This document shows, in pieces, positions 11,729 to 22,619 of a DNA stretch of 64,000 bases. The notes below the pieces were generated by a model, which saw nothing but the letters and a program-made list of their open reading frames with translations, had not been told where the DNA came from and searched no databases. A program made the position numbers and the translations under genes. How positions within the stretch are numbered: position 1 is the stretch's first letter; each line of letters opens with the position of its first letter. Source of the stretch: Siphonodentalium dalli (Eukaryota; Mollusca; Scaphopoda; Gadilida; Siphonodentaliidae). The stretch covers positions 57,124,025-57,188,024 of the forward strand of contig CP136068.1 in the NCBI GenBank assembly GCA_032622095.1. The letters run 5' to 3'.

Positions 11729-11859
11729 CTTTTAGCCGTTCCTCTGTATCAGATAGTTTAGCCTGAAGTTCTTTGATTTGCATCACTGTAGTCTCCTGTA
11801 TTAAATCTATTTTGTGCTTGTACATGTCCTCTTTAAGCTTGAATTCCTGTTGCGCCTGT
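11729..11859 (-). CDS. CCDC89: CCDC89 coiled-coil exon
   Basis: The exon is 131 bases with acceptor ATCACAG and donor GTCAGA. The first base joins the AG left by the previous exon to make Arg. It then encodes 43 codons (QAQQEFKLKEDMYKHKIDLI... to ...LSDTEERLK) and ends in phase 1. The composition is Gln/Lys/Glu-rich with regular hydrophobic spacing, so it continues the coiled coil. In vertebrates this is the variable middle of CCDC89, and assignment rests on frame continuity between two strongly matching exons. The intron upstream (about 3.1 kb) contains an 809-bp element with 9-bp target duplications and a 92-bp foldback. The intron downstream (about 3.5 kb) contains an L1-like fragment. Confidence 0.85.
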
Positions 11860-12459
11860 CTGTGATGTACAAAGAAATTTTATTTGCACGATAGTTATAG
11901 TAATACTCGATCCATTTATATAGTCATATTCCATGGTATATTTGTATCAATGCACTTTATTATCCTGGCTATAGGGCATTTACATAATATATTATTTTCA
12001 CTTCCATCATCTGATGAGGTAGCAACGCTGTGTTGCAATGAAAATGTATGCATACAGGATTATCATTCTGGCAATATCCATCAACACCCACCTGCGACTT
12101 GTTGTGAGGCAATTGTGACCGAAGTCTCTTACCCAAGGAAACAAATTTCAAATAATGATAGGACACTGCGGTCGCAGTTTAATGCAATCCATATAACACA
12201 ACACTAATCAACAAGAAATACATGTGATACCTGGAATCTCTCAAATAATTGTCACCTATCCAAGCCCATGACTGATATATATTTATTTTGGTCGAAATGT
12301 GTAATGGTAGCTAATATTTGATGAATGTTGGTGGGCGTGTGTGTGTGTCAGTCAGTGTTTATCAAATGTAATCTGATTTTGACCGAATTTAGATCATAGC
12401 TTCTACTCATGAATCAGTCTTAGATGAAATCCAAGAACAGTCCTATCCAGGTTTGTTTT

Positions 12460-12540
12460 CTGATTTAGAATTTTTTGTAATCTGATTTAGAATTTTTTAC
12501 TTAATTTTACTGATTTAGAATTTTTTACTTAATTCAGCTA
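12460..12540. repeat. short tandem repeat of CTGATTTAGAATTTTTTA
   Basis: CTGATTTAGAATTTTTT occurs three times, at about 12,460, 12,481 and 12,509, with ACTTAATT spacers after the last two. Confidence 0.75.
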
Positions 12541-12559
12541 TTCAGCTTGTGGGTTCATC

Positions 12560-13360
12560 TCAAGCAACCATTTTTACTTAGAATCAATTAATACATGTAG
12601 AAAAACATTTTATCACCATTATGGGTCCTGACAGTGCACAATGTGGAAGGGGGAGAGATATATAGTTTGGCAAAAATATATAATTTTGTTTCTGTACTGT
12701 TTGGCCCAAAATTGTTAGAAAGTTTTTCCAATATGTTTCAAGTCATAATGAATAAGATCAGAAACAATTTGTCAGGTTGGTCGGGTGGGAGGCAAACTTT
12801 AGACCTGGGTACCTTCCCCCTCCCCACACCATCATTGATTACTAAACTGCACTGCTGAGTTTCAGAACATACAAAATTATGCTTTTCAGCAAGTTTTGGA
12901 TGATATGGAACTTCAACATGTTTTGGGTGATATGGAACAAGATCCAATGAATTTTTTTCTTTCTTTTTGTCATATCGGGTTAACATTGTGGAAGTATAGA
13001 GTCAAGGAGGTGGGCCTCTCTACTTTGACCAGGCCTGGGTATCCCCCCCCCCCCCACTTGACCCGAATGCTCTTAGAGCAATGTTAAGTTGATAAAAAAT
13101 GTTTTTCTCACATGTTAATTAATTAATTTCAATATTTATTTCCTCAAATAACCAATGAAAACAGAATAACAATATATACATTGAGGAAGATAACTTAGGT
13201 ATATGAACGAGAAAATGAGATTATTGTATTGGTTATTTGACTGGGATATGTATGACCATCTTGTCGTCTTCCTACACATCCCTGATGCATGAAAGAGATA
13301 TATGATGCCAAACACACTGAAAATCTGGATGTTTAATAATAAAATTGTTTCATTTACTTA
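12560..13360. other. intron sequence with no recognised feature
   Basis: CCDC89 intron DNA with homopolymer C and T runs near 13,040. The open frames here lack domains and splice support. Confidence 0.45.
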
Positions 13361-13370
13361 GGGGTTGATA

Positions 13371-14179
13371 CAGTCTGGGTGAACGTCGACTCTATATTTG
13401 AAATATAGAGTCTGGAGCTAATGTCGCCAAAACCATTTCTATTCAGCGAAGAGCTTCCCCAAAATGACGTCACGGATTTTAAAAAATACATCGATGATTG
13501 ACAGGTGTCCCCACGTGTTATTTGTTGTGCTTCGCAATAACAAGGCCTTTGTCGCGACATAAACTTACAGAAGATAATATTTGTCGTGTGTGCGACTATT
13601 CTTTTTCGGGAGATGAACTCGCTGCATCAACGGGAAAGCTGCATCCGAGAGCAAAAAATAAGGTCGTCATCAAAAATGATGCTTTAGAACTATTTAAAAG
13701 CATAAAATTAAGTCATTTTCTCGGTGTTTAACTTTCAGATGACTTTTTTAGTTTTACGACAAATAATTTGATTTGCAAACCATGTTACAATAAAGTAAAT
13801 CAAATACACGGACATGAGTGAGTTCTATTTATATTTATGGGAGGCCAAGTTGGTACCATACGCATGCCTATCTATCAGGTCCAGCACATCCTTCAAATAA
13901 ATCGGAATCGTACCGAATATATAATTTCGAAGCCATTGTTTCTATCTCTGTTGTATTTGCAAGCGCCGCTCTGTTACTATATTTAGAAGTGACACTATGG
14001 GAGTCTCCACCCACTAACACTTGTTTATTAACCCATACGGTTTCATTGGACGGAAAATAATTTACGCAATCAATCAGATTACGGAATCCCGAGGACTTGG
14101 AAATGAGATAGCGATGTTATCCGTCAGACCTAATATTCAATGTTGTAATGAATATTTAGGTATGAGTTTACTCAGACTG
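13371..14179 (+). mobile_element. 809-bp inverted-repeat element with 9-bp target duplication
   Basis: The left end CAGTCTGGGTGAAC and the right end, read inward as CAGTCTGAGTAAAC, form 14-bp inverted repeats with two mismatches. Perfect 9-bp duplications GGGTTGATA flank it at 13,362-13,370 and 14,180-14,188. A 9-bp duplication fits Mutator-like elements, but I cannot assign the superfamily. A second palindrome, GACTCTATATTTGAAATATAGAGTC, lies just inside the left end. A broken cysteine-rich coding remnant lies inside (13,560-13,815). Confidence 0.75.
13498..13815 (+). pseudogene. cysteine-rich zinc-finger-like coding remnant
   Basis: In one frame the element encodes LTEDNICRVCDYSFSGDE..., then HPRAKNKVVIKNDALELFKS, then a stop (13,729), then DDFFSFTTNNLICKPCYNKV. 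The pair of CXXC motifs (CRVC and CKPC, about 55 residues apart) suggests a two-part zinc-binding domain of the sort seen at the start of several uncharacterised invertebrate transposon proteins. The in-frame stop between the pairs and the absence of a downstream catalytic domain show it is a remnant. I cannot name the family. Confidence 0.45.
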
Positions 14180-14538
14180 GGGTTGATATAGACAAATGGT
14201 CAAGATATATATATAAAAAAAATATATATACATGTATATATATATCAGTCATGGTTGGAGGGAAATACAGAGTGGTAGATACCCTGTTATACTGGAGTAC
14301 CGGACCACTTATATAATGACCCACATGAGTTAATCCAACTAATAACATTTTTCTGTTCATCATTTCATCATATACCACTAACAATATGTTTAACAAGGCA
14401 ATGAAGGAGAAGCTCTCAAAACTTATTTGGACGGAATAAATACCAATTGGCTAAAACAATTCAGTTTGAATGGAGAGTGTAGAGTATCATTTCAAAATTT
14501 AATAATGTACATGTATCATGGATCAGACATTTGCCACA

Positions 14539-14630
14539 CAGGGGCGCCGGAAGAGGGGGGCAGAGGGGGGCAGCTGCCCTTTTTGTAGGCTCTGCCCCCC
14601 CCCTGCCCTTGGATGCTTCCGGTGCCCCTG
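14539..14630. mobile_element. 92-bp CAGGGGC foldback MITE
   Basis: CAGGGGCGCCGGAAG at the left pairs with CTTCCGGTGCCCCTG at the right, with GGGGGGCAGAGGGGGGCAG / CTGCCC... inside. GCCACA is present directly on both sides (14,533-14,538 and 14,631-14,636). It is a miniature foldback, possibly hAT-derived given the CAGGG start. Confidence 0.7.
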
Positions 14631-14982
14631 GCCACATGCCACTAATGGCTCTTGATTTTGTTATTGCTTGATAAAAAAATTTAAAGACTAAACATAATGC
14701 CAGAAATAATAAGAATCCATATGTCAAGTACTTAAAATCAGATAATATATAGTAGTAAAAAGTAACATGCAGTCAAAATGATCACCATCTATGTTGAATA
14801 GTGATGTCTCATGTAACTTTATAATGGTTCTCACACTGCACATGGGATATTTATGATAGTTCAATCATCAACAGATGTCATATCAGCAGATTCAGATGAG
14901 TACTGTATATTAAAAGGCCATTTACAAATAAATGCACACAAACATACATGCATTGCTTCCTAATAACTTGACCTTAAATTAC

Positions 14983-15455
14983 CTGAGTCTGTTCTCGAGA
15001 CCACAATGCTGCTCTTTTAGGCTATGATATTTTGTATCTAATGCTGTGATTTCCTCATCTTTCTCTTGTATAGCTTTTGAGAAGAGTTTTCTATTCTCTT
15101 CTTTCAGGGTTAAGTTTTCCTGTCTCAAATCTTTATTCACATTTTTGTATTCATCTTTTATTTTAATCATTTCCTCGTGATTTTCTGCAAGTTCTTGGAA
15201 TCGCTTATCCAGAATTTTGTATTTCCTAATTTCCATATCAATAGTTTCTTTGGCACTATCTCTAAATTCGATTAGTTCATCGTTAATTCGCTCAACTGTT
15301 CTCATTCTCATTGTTGTATTGTCAGCCTTCTGTTTCAAAATCATAATCAGTTCACACTGCTCATCTATCCGAGATCTCAGCATTCCATTCTCTGATTTGT
15401 CATCATCGGACAGACCTTTCAACTTTTGCATGTTTTCTTTCATAGCTTTCATATC
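14983..15455 (-). CDS. CCDC89: CCDC89 central coiled-coil exon
   Basis: The exon is 473 bases (157 codons plus 2), with acceptor TTCCAG before GATATG and donor GTAATT. It carries the most conserved part of coiled-coil domain-containing protein 89. GLSDDDKSENGMLRSRIDEQ lines up with the vertebrate GLSEEE..SEKAMLRSRIEEQ block and is followed by a LIMILKQKAD segment. Further on come ELAENHEEMIKIKDEYKN and LKEENRKLFSKAIQEKDEE, matching the vertebrate LAANHE...KDEYK and ENSSLFSQAL segments. The whole exon is heptad-rich, charged and uninterrupted, so it should form a long parallel coiled coil. CCDC89 (BOIP) was described as a HEY1/Bc8-interacting protein and is testis- and cilium-associated in vertebrates; its biochemical role is unclear. 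The identification rests on recalled family sequence, not on a search. Confidence 0.92.
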
Positions 15456-16351
15456 CTGGAAGCATAAATATAGCATGATATATATGTACATGTAGAACTA
15501 CAATCGCACAGGCATTGGCAAAACCCTCACATAATTGAAACCTTTTCTCCAGCATGTAAACAAGTACTGGCATACACAGGGTTCATACAGGTTCCCAAAA
15601 ACTAAATTTAAGCACTTTTAAGCACCTTTTTAATGACCTTTTAATGACTTTTCAAGCACCCTTTTAACACTATCACGGGCAAAACAAAATGTTAAATATT
15701 GTTTGTTGATTATGATAACTTCACATACATGTACATTTGCAGGCTCCACTACAATTAAATAATCTAATTTACTAATTAAATCAGTTTAAATACTAAGACA
15801 TGGTGTATATATTGAAGCTGTTATTGGTGGTTGGGAGATGGTTCAATCACAGAACCTCATATGTATTGTTTCAAAACCTAAAAGTAACAGAAAAGAACCC
15901 AAGGAAAATTTAAAAGCATTGAACTTTTCAGACACACACATATAATATAAATTATATACCCAATATACATTATTATATATTAAATGAATAAAGCTACACT
16001 TTCAGTCTCTGATTTTATCATTTAATAATAATTTACTCAAATACTTTGCCACTGTACATAGTGACATTTTAGCTTAATTAATATATTTTAATATATTTAT
16101 ATAGTATAATATAGTATTTTATAGTACTGTATTATATAGTACATATACACATGTATATATAAATTATCTGCTTGAATGTATCAATGCTTTGGTTTGATTG
16201 GTACTGTAAGTACTGTTTTGTTACTGATTGGTGTTGAGACAATAGGCATATGTGATCCTGTGATAACGATAATTTTTTTTTTTAAATAACTTAATTTAAT
16301 AAACAGTAAACAAAAACAAGTTAATGTCATTTCATGATTAAATCAAATGAT

Positions 16352-16456
16352 AAAAAACCAACATTGAAAGATTGGTTAACGATTAAATTTTAATGATTGG
16401 TAATGGTTAAAGATTAAATTTTAATCTTTGACCAATCTTTCAATGTTGTTTTTTAC
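16352..16456. repeat. hairpin just 3' of the hAT transposase stop
   Basis: CAACATTGAAAGATTGGT (from 16,359) pairs perfectly with ACCAATCTTTCAATGTTG (about 16,431-16,448). The pairing extends on both sides through 'GATTAAATTTTAAT'. On the transposase strand this hairpin starts 15-20 bases after the stop codon, so it would lie in the mRNA 3' end. It could be a nested foldback instead. Confidence 0.6.
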
Positions 16457-16471
16457 GCCTTCAAGTTTCGT

Positions 16472-17486
16472 TTATTTTTCTTTAATAGATTGTCGATACA
16501 GATTGAATTTAACAAGCCAATCACAGTGGCCAGTTTCTTCGAGTTTTTTTGCTGCCTCGTCGGAAGAGTCCTCAAGACAAGCTATGTCTGCACACAGTCT
16601 TTTTTTAGCAGTAGTCATTTCTTGCATGCGTTCCACCTTCGCCTTGCGCTTCTTGTCGTCGGATTTTCCCATTCGCTCGTATACCAGATGATTCTCATAT
16701 TTTTTTCGAGCACCCTTACAGTACTGAATTATGGAACTGTTGATTTTTATGTTTTTCGTTCCACCTTCTCTGGCGATTCCGTCGCACACTAATCGTTCCG
16801 CGCAAAATGTCTCTTCTTTCTTGTTTTCAACAAGAATTTTAGAATTCACCGAAAATCCCCTTTCGACCGAGGCCTGTCCATGTGACAGGACCAGAATCAT
16901 CTTTAAAACACACCATAAGTCAATATACCTCTCGGAGTTAATGAATTTGATCAGGAATTGATCAACCCGAGTTTCCTTGTCCTTGTCAGTCAATTTGGCA
17001 TAGGAGAATTCTTTGAATGCAGAATGCTCCTTCTTCGCGTCGGTAAGAAATTGGTCATACTGCTGTATGGTATCATCACACTTTTTTGCCGCAATCCTTT
17101 TGTTGTCAACGAGAACACTGAGTACACGTGTCAGTTTACTTTTGCACTTGGCAGGGTCGGATGCAATGATGCGCGGAGAAAAGCAACTAGTATTCCTGCA
17201 TAACACAGAACTGAGTGGTGTCTTGGTCAATAAGCGTGTGGTCAAAACTTTGAGGGCCTTTCTACAGTCCATTTTGAAGGTGATTCTCAATCGTCCATTG
17301 TTGACTTCCGCCAGGGTCCGTTTGGTATTGAATCCAAGTTCCACTTTGTTATACGAAAGAACATCATCGTCATTCTCTGCAAGCTTATATGAGACCAGTT
17401 CCGCCTTTGTTTTCAACGAGTCTAATGCAGATGGTTTTATTACTCTACTCATAACCGTTCTGGTCATGTCCTCGTATTCATCCGCG
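16472..17486 (-). pseudogene. hAT transposase, C-terminal part (interrupted)
   Basis: This is the continuation of the transposase after the inserted element, beginning with IADEYEDMTRT. It contains a helical insertion region and the C-terminal hAT dimerisation motif, seen as SHGQASVERGFSVNSKIL followed by CAERLVCDG. It ends with a basic, Lys-rich tail (KKRKAKVERMQEMTTAKKR) and the stop at 16,472. No other frameshift or stop is seen, so the insertion is the only visible lesion, and it must be fairly recent relative to arrival of the hAT copy. Confidence 0.88.
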
Positions 17487-17492
17487 ATAAAT

Positions 17493-18815
17493 GAGGGCCC
17501 CTTCCCCCTCCCCCCTTGAGTCCGGAATCCAGTTTTAAAATGACGCTGGAATCCGGAATCCAGCTTCAAATTGATCCTGGAATCCGGAATCCAGTTTAAA
17601 GAACAAACACCGATTTCACGTTCAGTTTACATGATATTATAGATTAGTTTTGTGATACCCATAATATATGAGCAGGTGGATGCTCGCATCCCGGTCCCAC
17701 ATATAAAGGCACCCCGTCTTGAACCCCGGTAGTGGAAACTTCACCAATGAGGTCCAGAGCAGTCTACCTTGCGGCAGTTTACAAAATGTTAGGATAAGAG
17801 TAACAAAGGTATAGAATATGCGTCTAGACTTCCTTGGATTAACCGATCTTGATCACATTCCAGTGTAAAAACTAATAAAATAAACGCTCTTTATATGGGC
17901 GTGATATATTGACCCAGAATTAATACCCCGATGTGATAACACATGTAAAACCCTCGGGTGGACTCCAAACTCGAACCCAACCTGCACCGGATCAGTAATC
18001 CCAGTAAAACCAGTTTGGATTTACCCATGCCGTCACATGGGGACGCACATGGAAGGAAATCCCAACAAAAAAGGGGGGCCCTATTCTATAGCGGCAATTG
18101 GCCGACTGTCACCGAACACGTGGTCCCGGCCTGCACTCTGTGTTAGAAAACCCAAATACTAAATTAAGTTTAGAAAGTTGATACGTATCTTAAGCCACCA
18201 CACATAAACCAATACCGAATGATGGATGGACAGACGGTCGGACATATCAATAACATAATACGCACGCTCCACTAGAAAATTGGGGATTAATCTATGATTA
18301 CATATTGATTTTGATATATAAATATATGCATGTAGCACGGGAGTTGGAGCTCCCGATAATATGTATATATCCACTGGTAGTCAATATACTGGTAGCACAA
18401 TATAACATACATATTTTTGAATTGTGGGTTAAGTTTATGCCCACAGCGCATTTTCACGGAAATATAATTGGCAGTCCATCATCCAAATTGTTTTGCTATG
18501 TCTTTGGGGCAATTTTTGAGATATGTTGCCGCAAATAATGACCGAAAAGATAAAGAGCACCGTATACAAACGAATATATACGGACTAAGTCCTATAAGAT
18601 TAAGAGTGTGCATCAGATTGGATCCCATATAAAATTCATGATATTATGATCTATTATGACCAAATGAGGAACCAAATCGCAATATTTCACCCGAAATGGA
18701 ATCCGTTTATATAAATACATGAATCCGGAATCCAGCTTAATTTGTGTCTTGAATCCGGCGTACGGGTCCAAAATGGGTCGAATCCGGCGTACGAAAAGGG
18801 GGGGAAGGGGCCCTC
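17493..18815. mobile_element. 1.3-kb inverted-repeat element inside the hAT transposase
   Basis: The ends GAGGGCCCCTTCCCCC (left) and its complement (right, ending at 18,815) are perfect for 16 bases. The target duplication is ATAAAT (17,487-17,492 and 18,816-18,821), or ATAAATG if the first G is shared. Subterminal repeats GAATCCGGAATCCAG occur three times near the left end (17,519-17,595) and once at the right, with GAATCCGGCGTACG twice at the right. There is no coding region, so it is non-autonomous. The superfamily is unknown; a 6-7 bp duplication is unusual. Confidence 0.88.
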
Positions 18816-20089
18816 ATAAATGGAATCATAGGATGATCTGTTTGCATCATTGTGAGGTAAGGTGTCACATCCTTTGATAATGTTACGAAAAAGTACAGTT
18901 TAGCGAGGAGAAGAGGGTCTTTGATGTGGGTTTTCACTGTAGAAAAAGCTTTAGATGTTGGAGTTGTGTAGTTTTTGTTCCTTTCCACTTCGGTCACAAA
19001 TGTTGAGACGTCATCGAGAATTTCAATCGCCCTCTCCGCCACACGAGTATTTTCCACCCAACGGTGGGGGCAGAATTTCAATGGGAATGTGTCGTGAGCA
19101 GTAATATCCTTATAGTCATCACGTCTTGCGGGCGAGTTTTTGAATAAGGAAAACAAACATTTCAGGAATGAATCTAGCTCCCACTCGGTTTGTTCCATTG
19201 CAGCGCGAAATGAGTTGTGCACGGTGTGGAGACTGCAAGTACCAATGTCGACCAAAGTTTTGTCAGTATGTTCCGTAAAGACCTTGGTTTTAAAATCTTT
19301 GAGGAATTTCAGATTTACGTTAGGGCCGTCCATTGAAATTTGCAGGAGCTGGGACAGATTTAAGTTGTGTGTGATGTGTTCAAACTCTTTGAGACAGTCA
19401 TCCGCTCGCCCGTGTCCCATAAATGTGGAGTCAAAATAGCTACTAGACACTAGATTTGTAGAGGTATCCATGAATCTGATGTGCATGTCCATTTGTTTGT
19501 TTTGTAGGGTTGAATTTAAACTTTCGTCAAACAGGAGGACGTATGTATCGGCGTTCTTCAGACGTGAAGTCATTTGCTGTCTGAAATATGGAGCCAAACC
19601 ATATTTGGTGAGATATGCCGTTTTGCGATCGCCACATGAAAACGATTTTGCTATGTTGGAGTCGGGAAACATCTTCGCAAACAGTTCTGCGGTGTGTGTC
19701 GAACTGTTGTAGCTATAATGTGACTCAACAACTTTCATCGTCCACAAGATTTCAGATTTGACCACTTCCTCTGTTCTCACAAATGGTGTCACTGTTGGGC
19801 CTCTGGATGTGGATGAAACTGATGTCGATGTGGAGTTTGTGGATGTTGTGGTCATGGCATTCGTCGCATTGTTCATAAACACCGAAATGTCATTCGACTT
19901 TTGACTCCGGTCGATGTGTCTTTTTGACAAAATGTGGCTTTTCAGGGCCGCCTCGCCCATACCGGCTATTGTGAAAGTTTTCGCGCATATTACGCATTTT
20001 GCCGAATGAATGTCTTGATCGAGCGACAACCACTGCTTATACTTTGTTTGTTTACACCATTCGACATTGAACTTGCACTTTCCCGGCAT
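18816..20089 (-). pseudogene. hAT transposase, N-terminal part (interrupted)
   Basis: The ORF starts at ATG (MPGKCKFNVEWCK). A BED-type zinc finger follows, with C32, C35, H52 and H58 (CVICAKTF...ALKSHILSKRH) and a preceding W20. A Ser/Thr-rich linker (about 75-100) leads to the RNase H-like core. The likely first catalytic Asp is D188 in YVLLFDESLN, and a second candidate is D254 in SMDGPNVN. The frame runs clean to IPF, where the 17,493-18,815 insertion begins, adds about 25 foreign residues and ends in a stop inside the insertion (18,737). Transposases of this kind cut and paste hAT DNA, leaving 8-bp duplications. Removing the insertion and one copy of its 6-bp duplication gives an uninterrupted frame of 762 codons with the part at 16,472-17,486. 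Confidence 0.88.
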
Positions 20090-20699
20090 ATTTATTTGTT
20101 CAGCCGGTTAAATTTTCTATTAACTTACATGATTGGCTGGTGTAAATTTTCCCTCCAATCAGAGCGAAGCTTACATATGCTTTGCGGAGAGCACACAGTT
20201 TCGTACTATTGAAAAATCGTACGTATCGGAAACGATGCTATTTTTAGCGATTACGCGATGTCTCCCTCACTTCCGCCGCAATGTTCCGTTCTATTTTTAC
20301 GATCATATCGGCGATGTTAACAGTTTTCTAGGTATAAGACCGCCCATGCCTTGTTGTTTATTCCCAGGCCCGGTCTTATACCAGAATTTAAGCACTTTTA
20401 ATGACCTGAGTGGTATTAGGGTGAGAATTTAAGTACTTTTAAGGGCCTTGAAAATAGAAAATCAAATTCAAGCACTTTTAATGACTTTAAGCACCTGTGC
20501 GAACCCTGCATACATCAAATTATATATGAAATAATACTCTATCACCCTTTTCAAGTCAATATTGATTTATAAATTGATTTATTGATTTATATATTGATGA
20601 TCAATAAATTTAACAAGTGGAAAAGGTGAGCATTACAGTATTATTTCATATATCATTACTGGAGACTGGAAAATGGATATCATATTTATTCAACCATAA

Positions 20700-21300
20700 A
20701 ATTGTCTCGGAGACAAGCTTAAGTACATAAAACATGAAGTTGTGCCAAAAATCTACCATATATCTAAGTTCTAACACAGAGACTTTAAATTGTGCATATA
20801 CTACTAGTGTCCTAAGTGTGATGTCGGAATACAGTGGCCATTTGAGCTTCCTTTTTTGGGGTCGCTTCAGTGGCCATGTTTTAATTGAGTTATTTATTTG
20901 TCATGCATGAATTTGACCAGGGATAAGAGGAATTCAACTCCAGTTATTGAAGTTTGACTTTTTGTTGTTTTAATTATCACTATTCACTTTCAATCTTTCG
21001 AGTGAATATTCAACTAGTTCAACACCATACATGTCGGTGCCGGGTCGGCGATCTGTATGGCAGTATACTGTCATAATCGATTGGCGATTGCCATAGCCAA
21101 ATGCGAGGGCTGGATATTGTCAGGGCAATGCTTGGCATGTCTCGGAGACTAGTATATATATGCTGCTGTGCCAAAATTCTACCATATATACCTAACACAG
21201 AGACCTTAAAATGTGCATATAGTGTGCTAAGTGCGACATCGGAATACAGCGTCTATTTGAGCTTCCTTTTTTGGGGGACGCTTCAGTGGCGGTGTGGTAT
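20700..21300. repeat. two direct copies of a ~180 bp segment
   Basis: The segment starting TGTCTCGGAGAC and ending TTGAGCTTCCTTTTTTGGGG...CGCTTCAGTGGC is present at about 20,703-20,876 and again at about 21,137-21,292, at high similarity with small indels. A TGTCGGTGCCGGGTCGG-containing spacer lies between. No coding capacity. Confidence 0.7.
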
Positions 21301-21638
21301 TGACACGTCAAGACTTTTTTAGTAGCATTGAACAATTTTATTCAAATAATGCTAATATAGTAATAATAATAACTAAAAAAATAAACTTGGAAATCAAAGT
21401 TGGAAATAATAATTAATACCACATACACATAGAATTAATGTACCTCCATGCACCCACAAATCCAATTTCACCCCGCTATTCAGCTTTTTTGGACCTGTGT
21501 TCATTTGTGTTTGATTATGTTAGTTTATGTTCATTGTTTACTATATACTAGTACAACTTTTACCAGAATTAATTCCTGAAATGAAATATCTAGATACAGT
21601 TACTAGTACTACTACAAGAGAAGTCAGTAGCTGAGAGG

Positions 21639-22615
21639 TACTCTCTCCTGCCAAATAAACGTGACGTCACGTTTATTTATTTAAAGAAAAATACGACAGC
21701 ATCACGATTATTAGGCGCCATCACGATTATTTAAAGTTCTTGCAAAGTCGCGGAATTTTCAGTCAAAAAGTTAGAAAAAACGTGCAGCTCACTAAAAAAA
21801 ATAGAAGTGCACTTGACAAGTTGACAGGAATGTGGGAGAATCTCATTCCTAACAGGATTTAGGCCTCTAGATCATGATGTCCGTGTATAAACAGACGGAT
21901 TATCGCAGTTAATTACAACTCATCAAAGCTTATAATCACACAGTGACAACTAATTATCGTTGGGACGGAACCGACTTCTACTATCAAAACGGGACTTAAT
22001 GCTAAAATCACATCACCAGGCTTATATTATAAAATAATCAGTGAAACTAATCTGAGTGACAACTGATGAACTAATTTAACTTGACGTGGCCGACTTCTCC
22101 AAACAATACTGTTATCGTGACCCAATTATGCGCTATCATGAAGACACAGAAGCTGTGAGTCGTGTGCACACATGCGTGACTGGTTTTGGCTATAAATGGA
22201 AAGTTACGACACCGCAGTAGCTTCTGTGTGTACACAGGAACATGTATTTAAATCTATGCAATAAAGCAATACAATAACATGTCCGTGTATTCAAAGCACA
22301 GTTTAATTATGAATGCGATGACTTGGCAACAGTTCCACATTATTAACCACAACTTACGTTTTATGTCGGATTTAAGTTTTATGTCGGATTTTAAATAGCC
22401 GATGTGCGACATAAGAAAGATAACTCTAATTTACATCTCGAGCGAAATATTGATGGATGATGCAACCGATATGCCAACTAATTTCCCGCAAGTTCCACCT
22501 TTTACTCATTGTGCGCCATCACTATTATTTGGCACCATCACTATTATTAATAACACCCGAAAATGTGCACCATCACTATTATTTGGCCATCACTATTATT
22601 AGGCAGGGGAGAGTA
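21639..22615. mobile_element. 977-bp element with TACTCTC ends and CRE-like palindrome
   Basis: The left end TACTCTCTCCTGCCAAATAA and the right end, read inward as TACTCTCCCCTGCCTAATAA, match at 18 of 20. Just inside the left end is a perfect 26-bp palindrome (21,653-21,678) centred on TGACGTCA. The right end carries four CCATCACTATTATT boxes. The interior contains an imperfect ~130 bp repeat. I could not identify a clear target duplication, so the exact boundaries are provisional. Confidence 0.55.
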
Positions 22616-22619
22616 GCGT

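Larger units (their letters stand above)
15578..20507 (-). mobile_element. autonomous-type hAT transposon (interrupted)
   Basis: The left end AGGGTTCATACAGG and the right end, read inward as AGGGTTCGCACAGG, differ at two bases. Flanking 8-mers GCATACAC (15,570-15,577) and GCATACAT (20,508-20,515) match at 7 of 8. Both subterminal regions carry several copies of AAGCACTTTTAA / TTTTAATGAC, likely transposase-binding repeats. The 4,930-bp element encodes one hAT transposase on the minus strand, which is split by a second element at 17,493-18,815. A ~45-bp-arm hairpin (16,352-16,456) lies just 3' of the transposase stop. It resides in a CCDC89 intron. Confidence 0.85.

Noticed and set aside
15217-15495. 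Plus-strand hydrophobic open frame (MYFLISISIVSLALSLN...) resembling a membrane protein
   Set aside because: Exact antisense of the CCDC89 coiled-coil exon; hydrophobicity is the usual complement of Lys/Glu-rich codons.
16490-17519. Plus-strand open frames of 76-168 codons at 16.4-17.5 kb
   Set aside because: Antisense shadows of the hAT transposase, which has clear motifs on the minus strand.
19140-20432. Plus-strand open frames at 19.1-20.4 kb
   Set aside because: Antisense shadows of the transposase N-terminal half and the element's flank.
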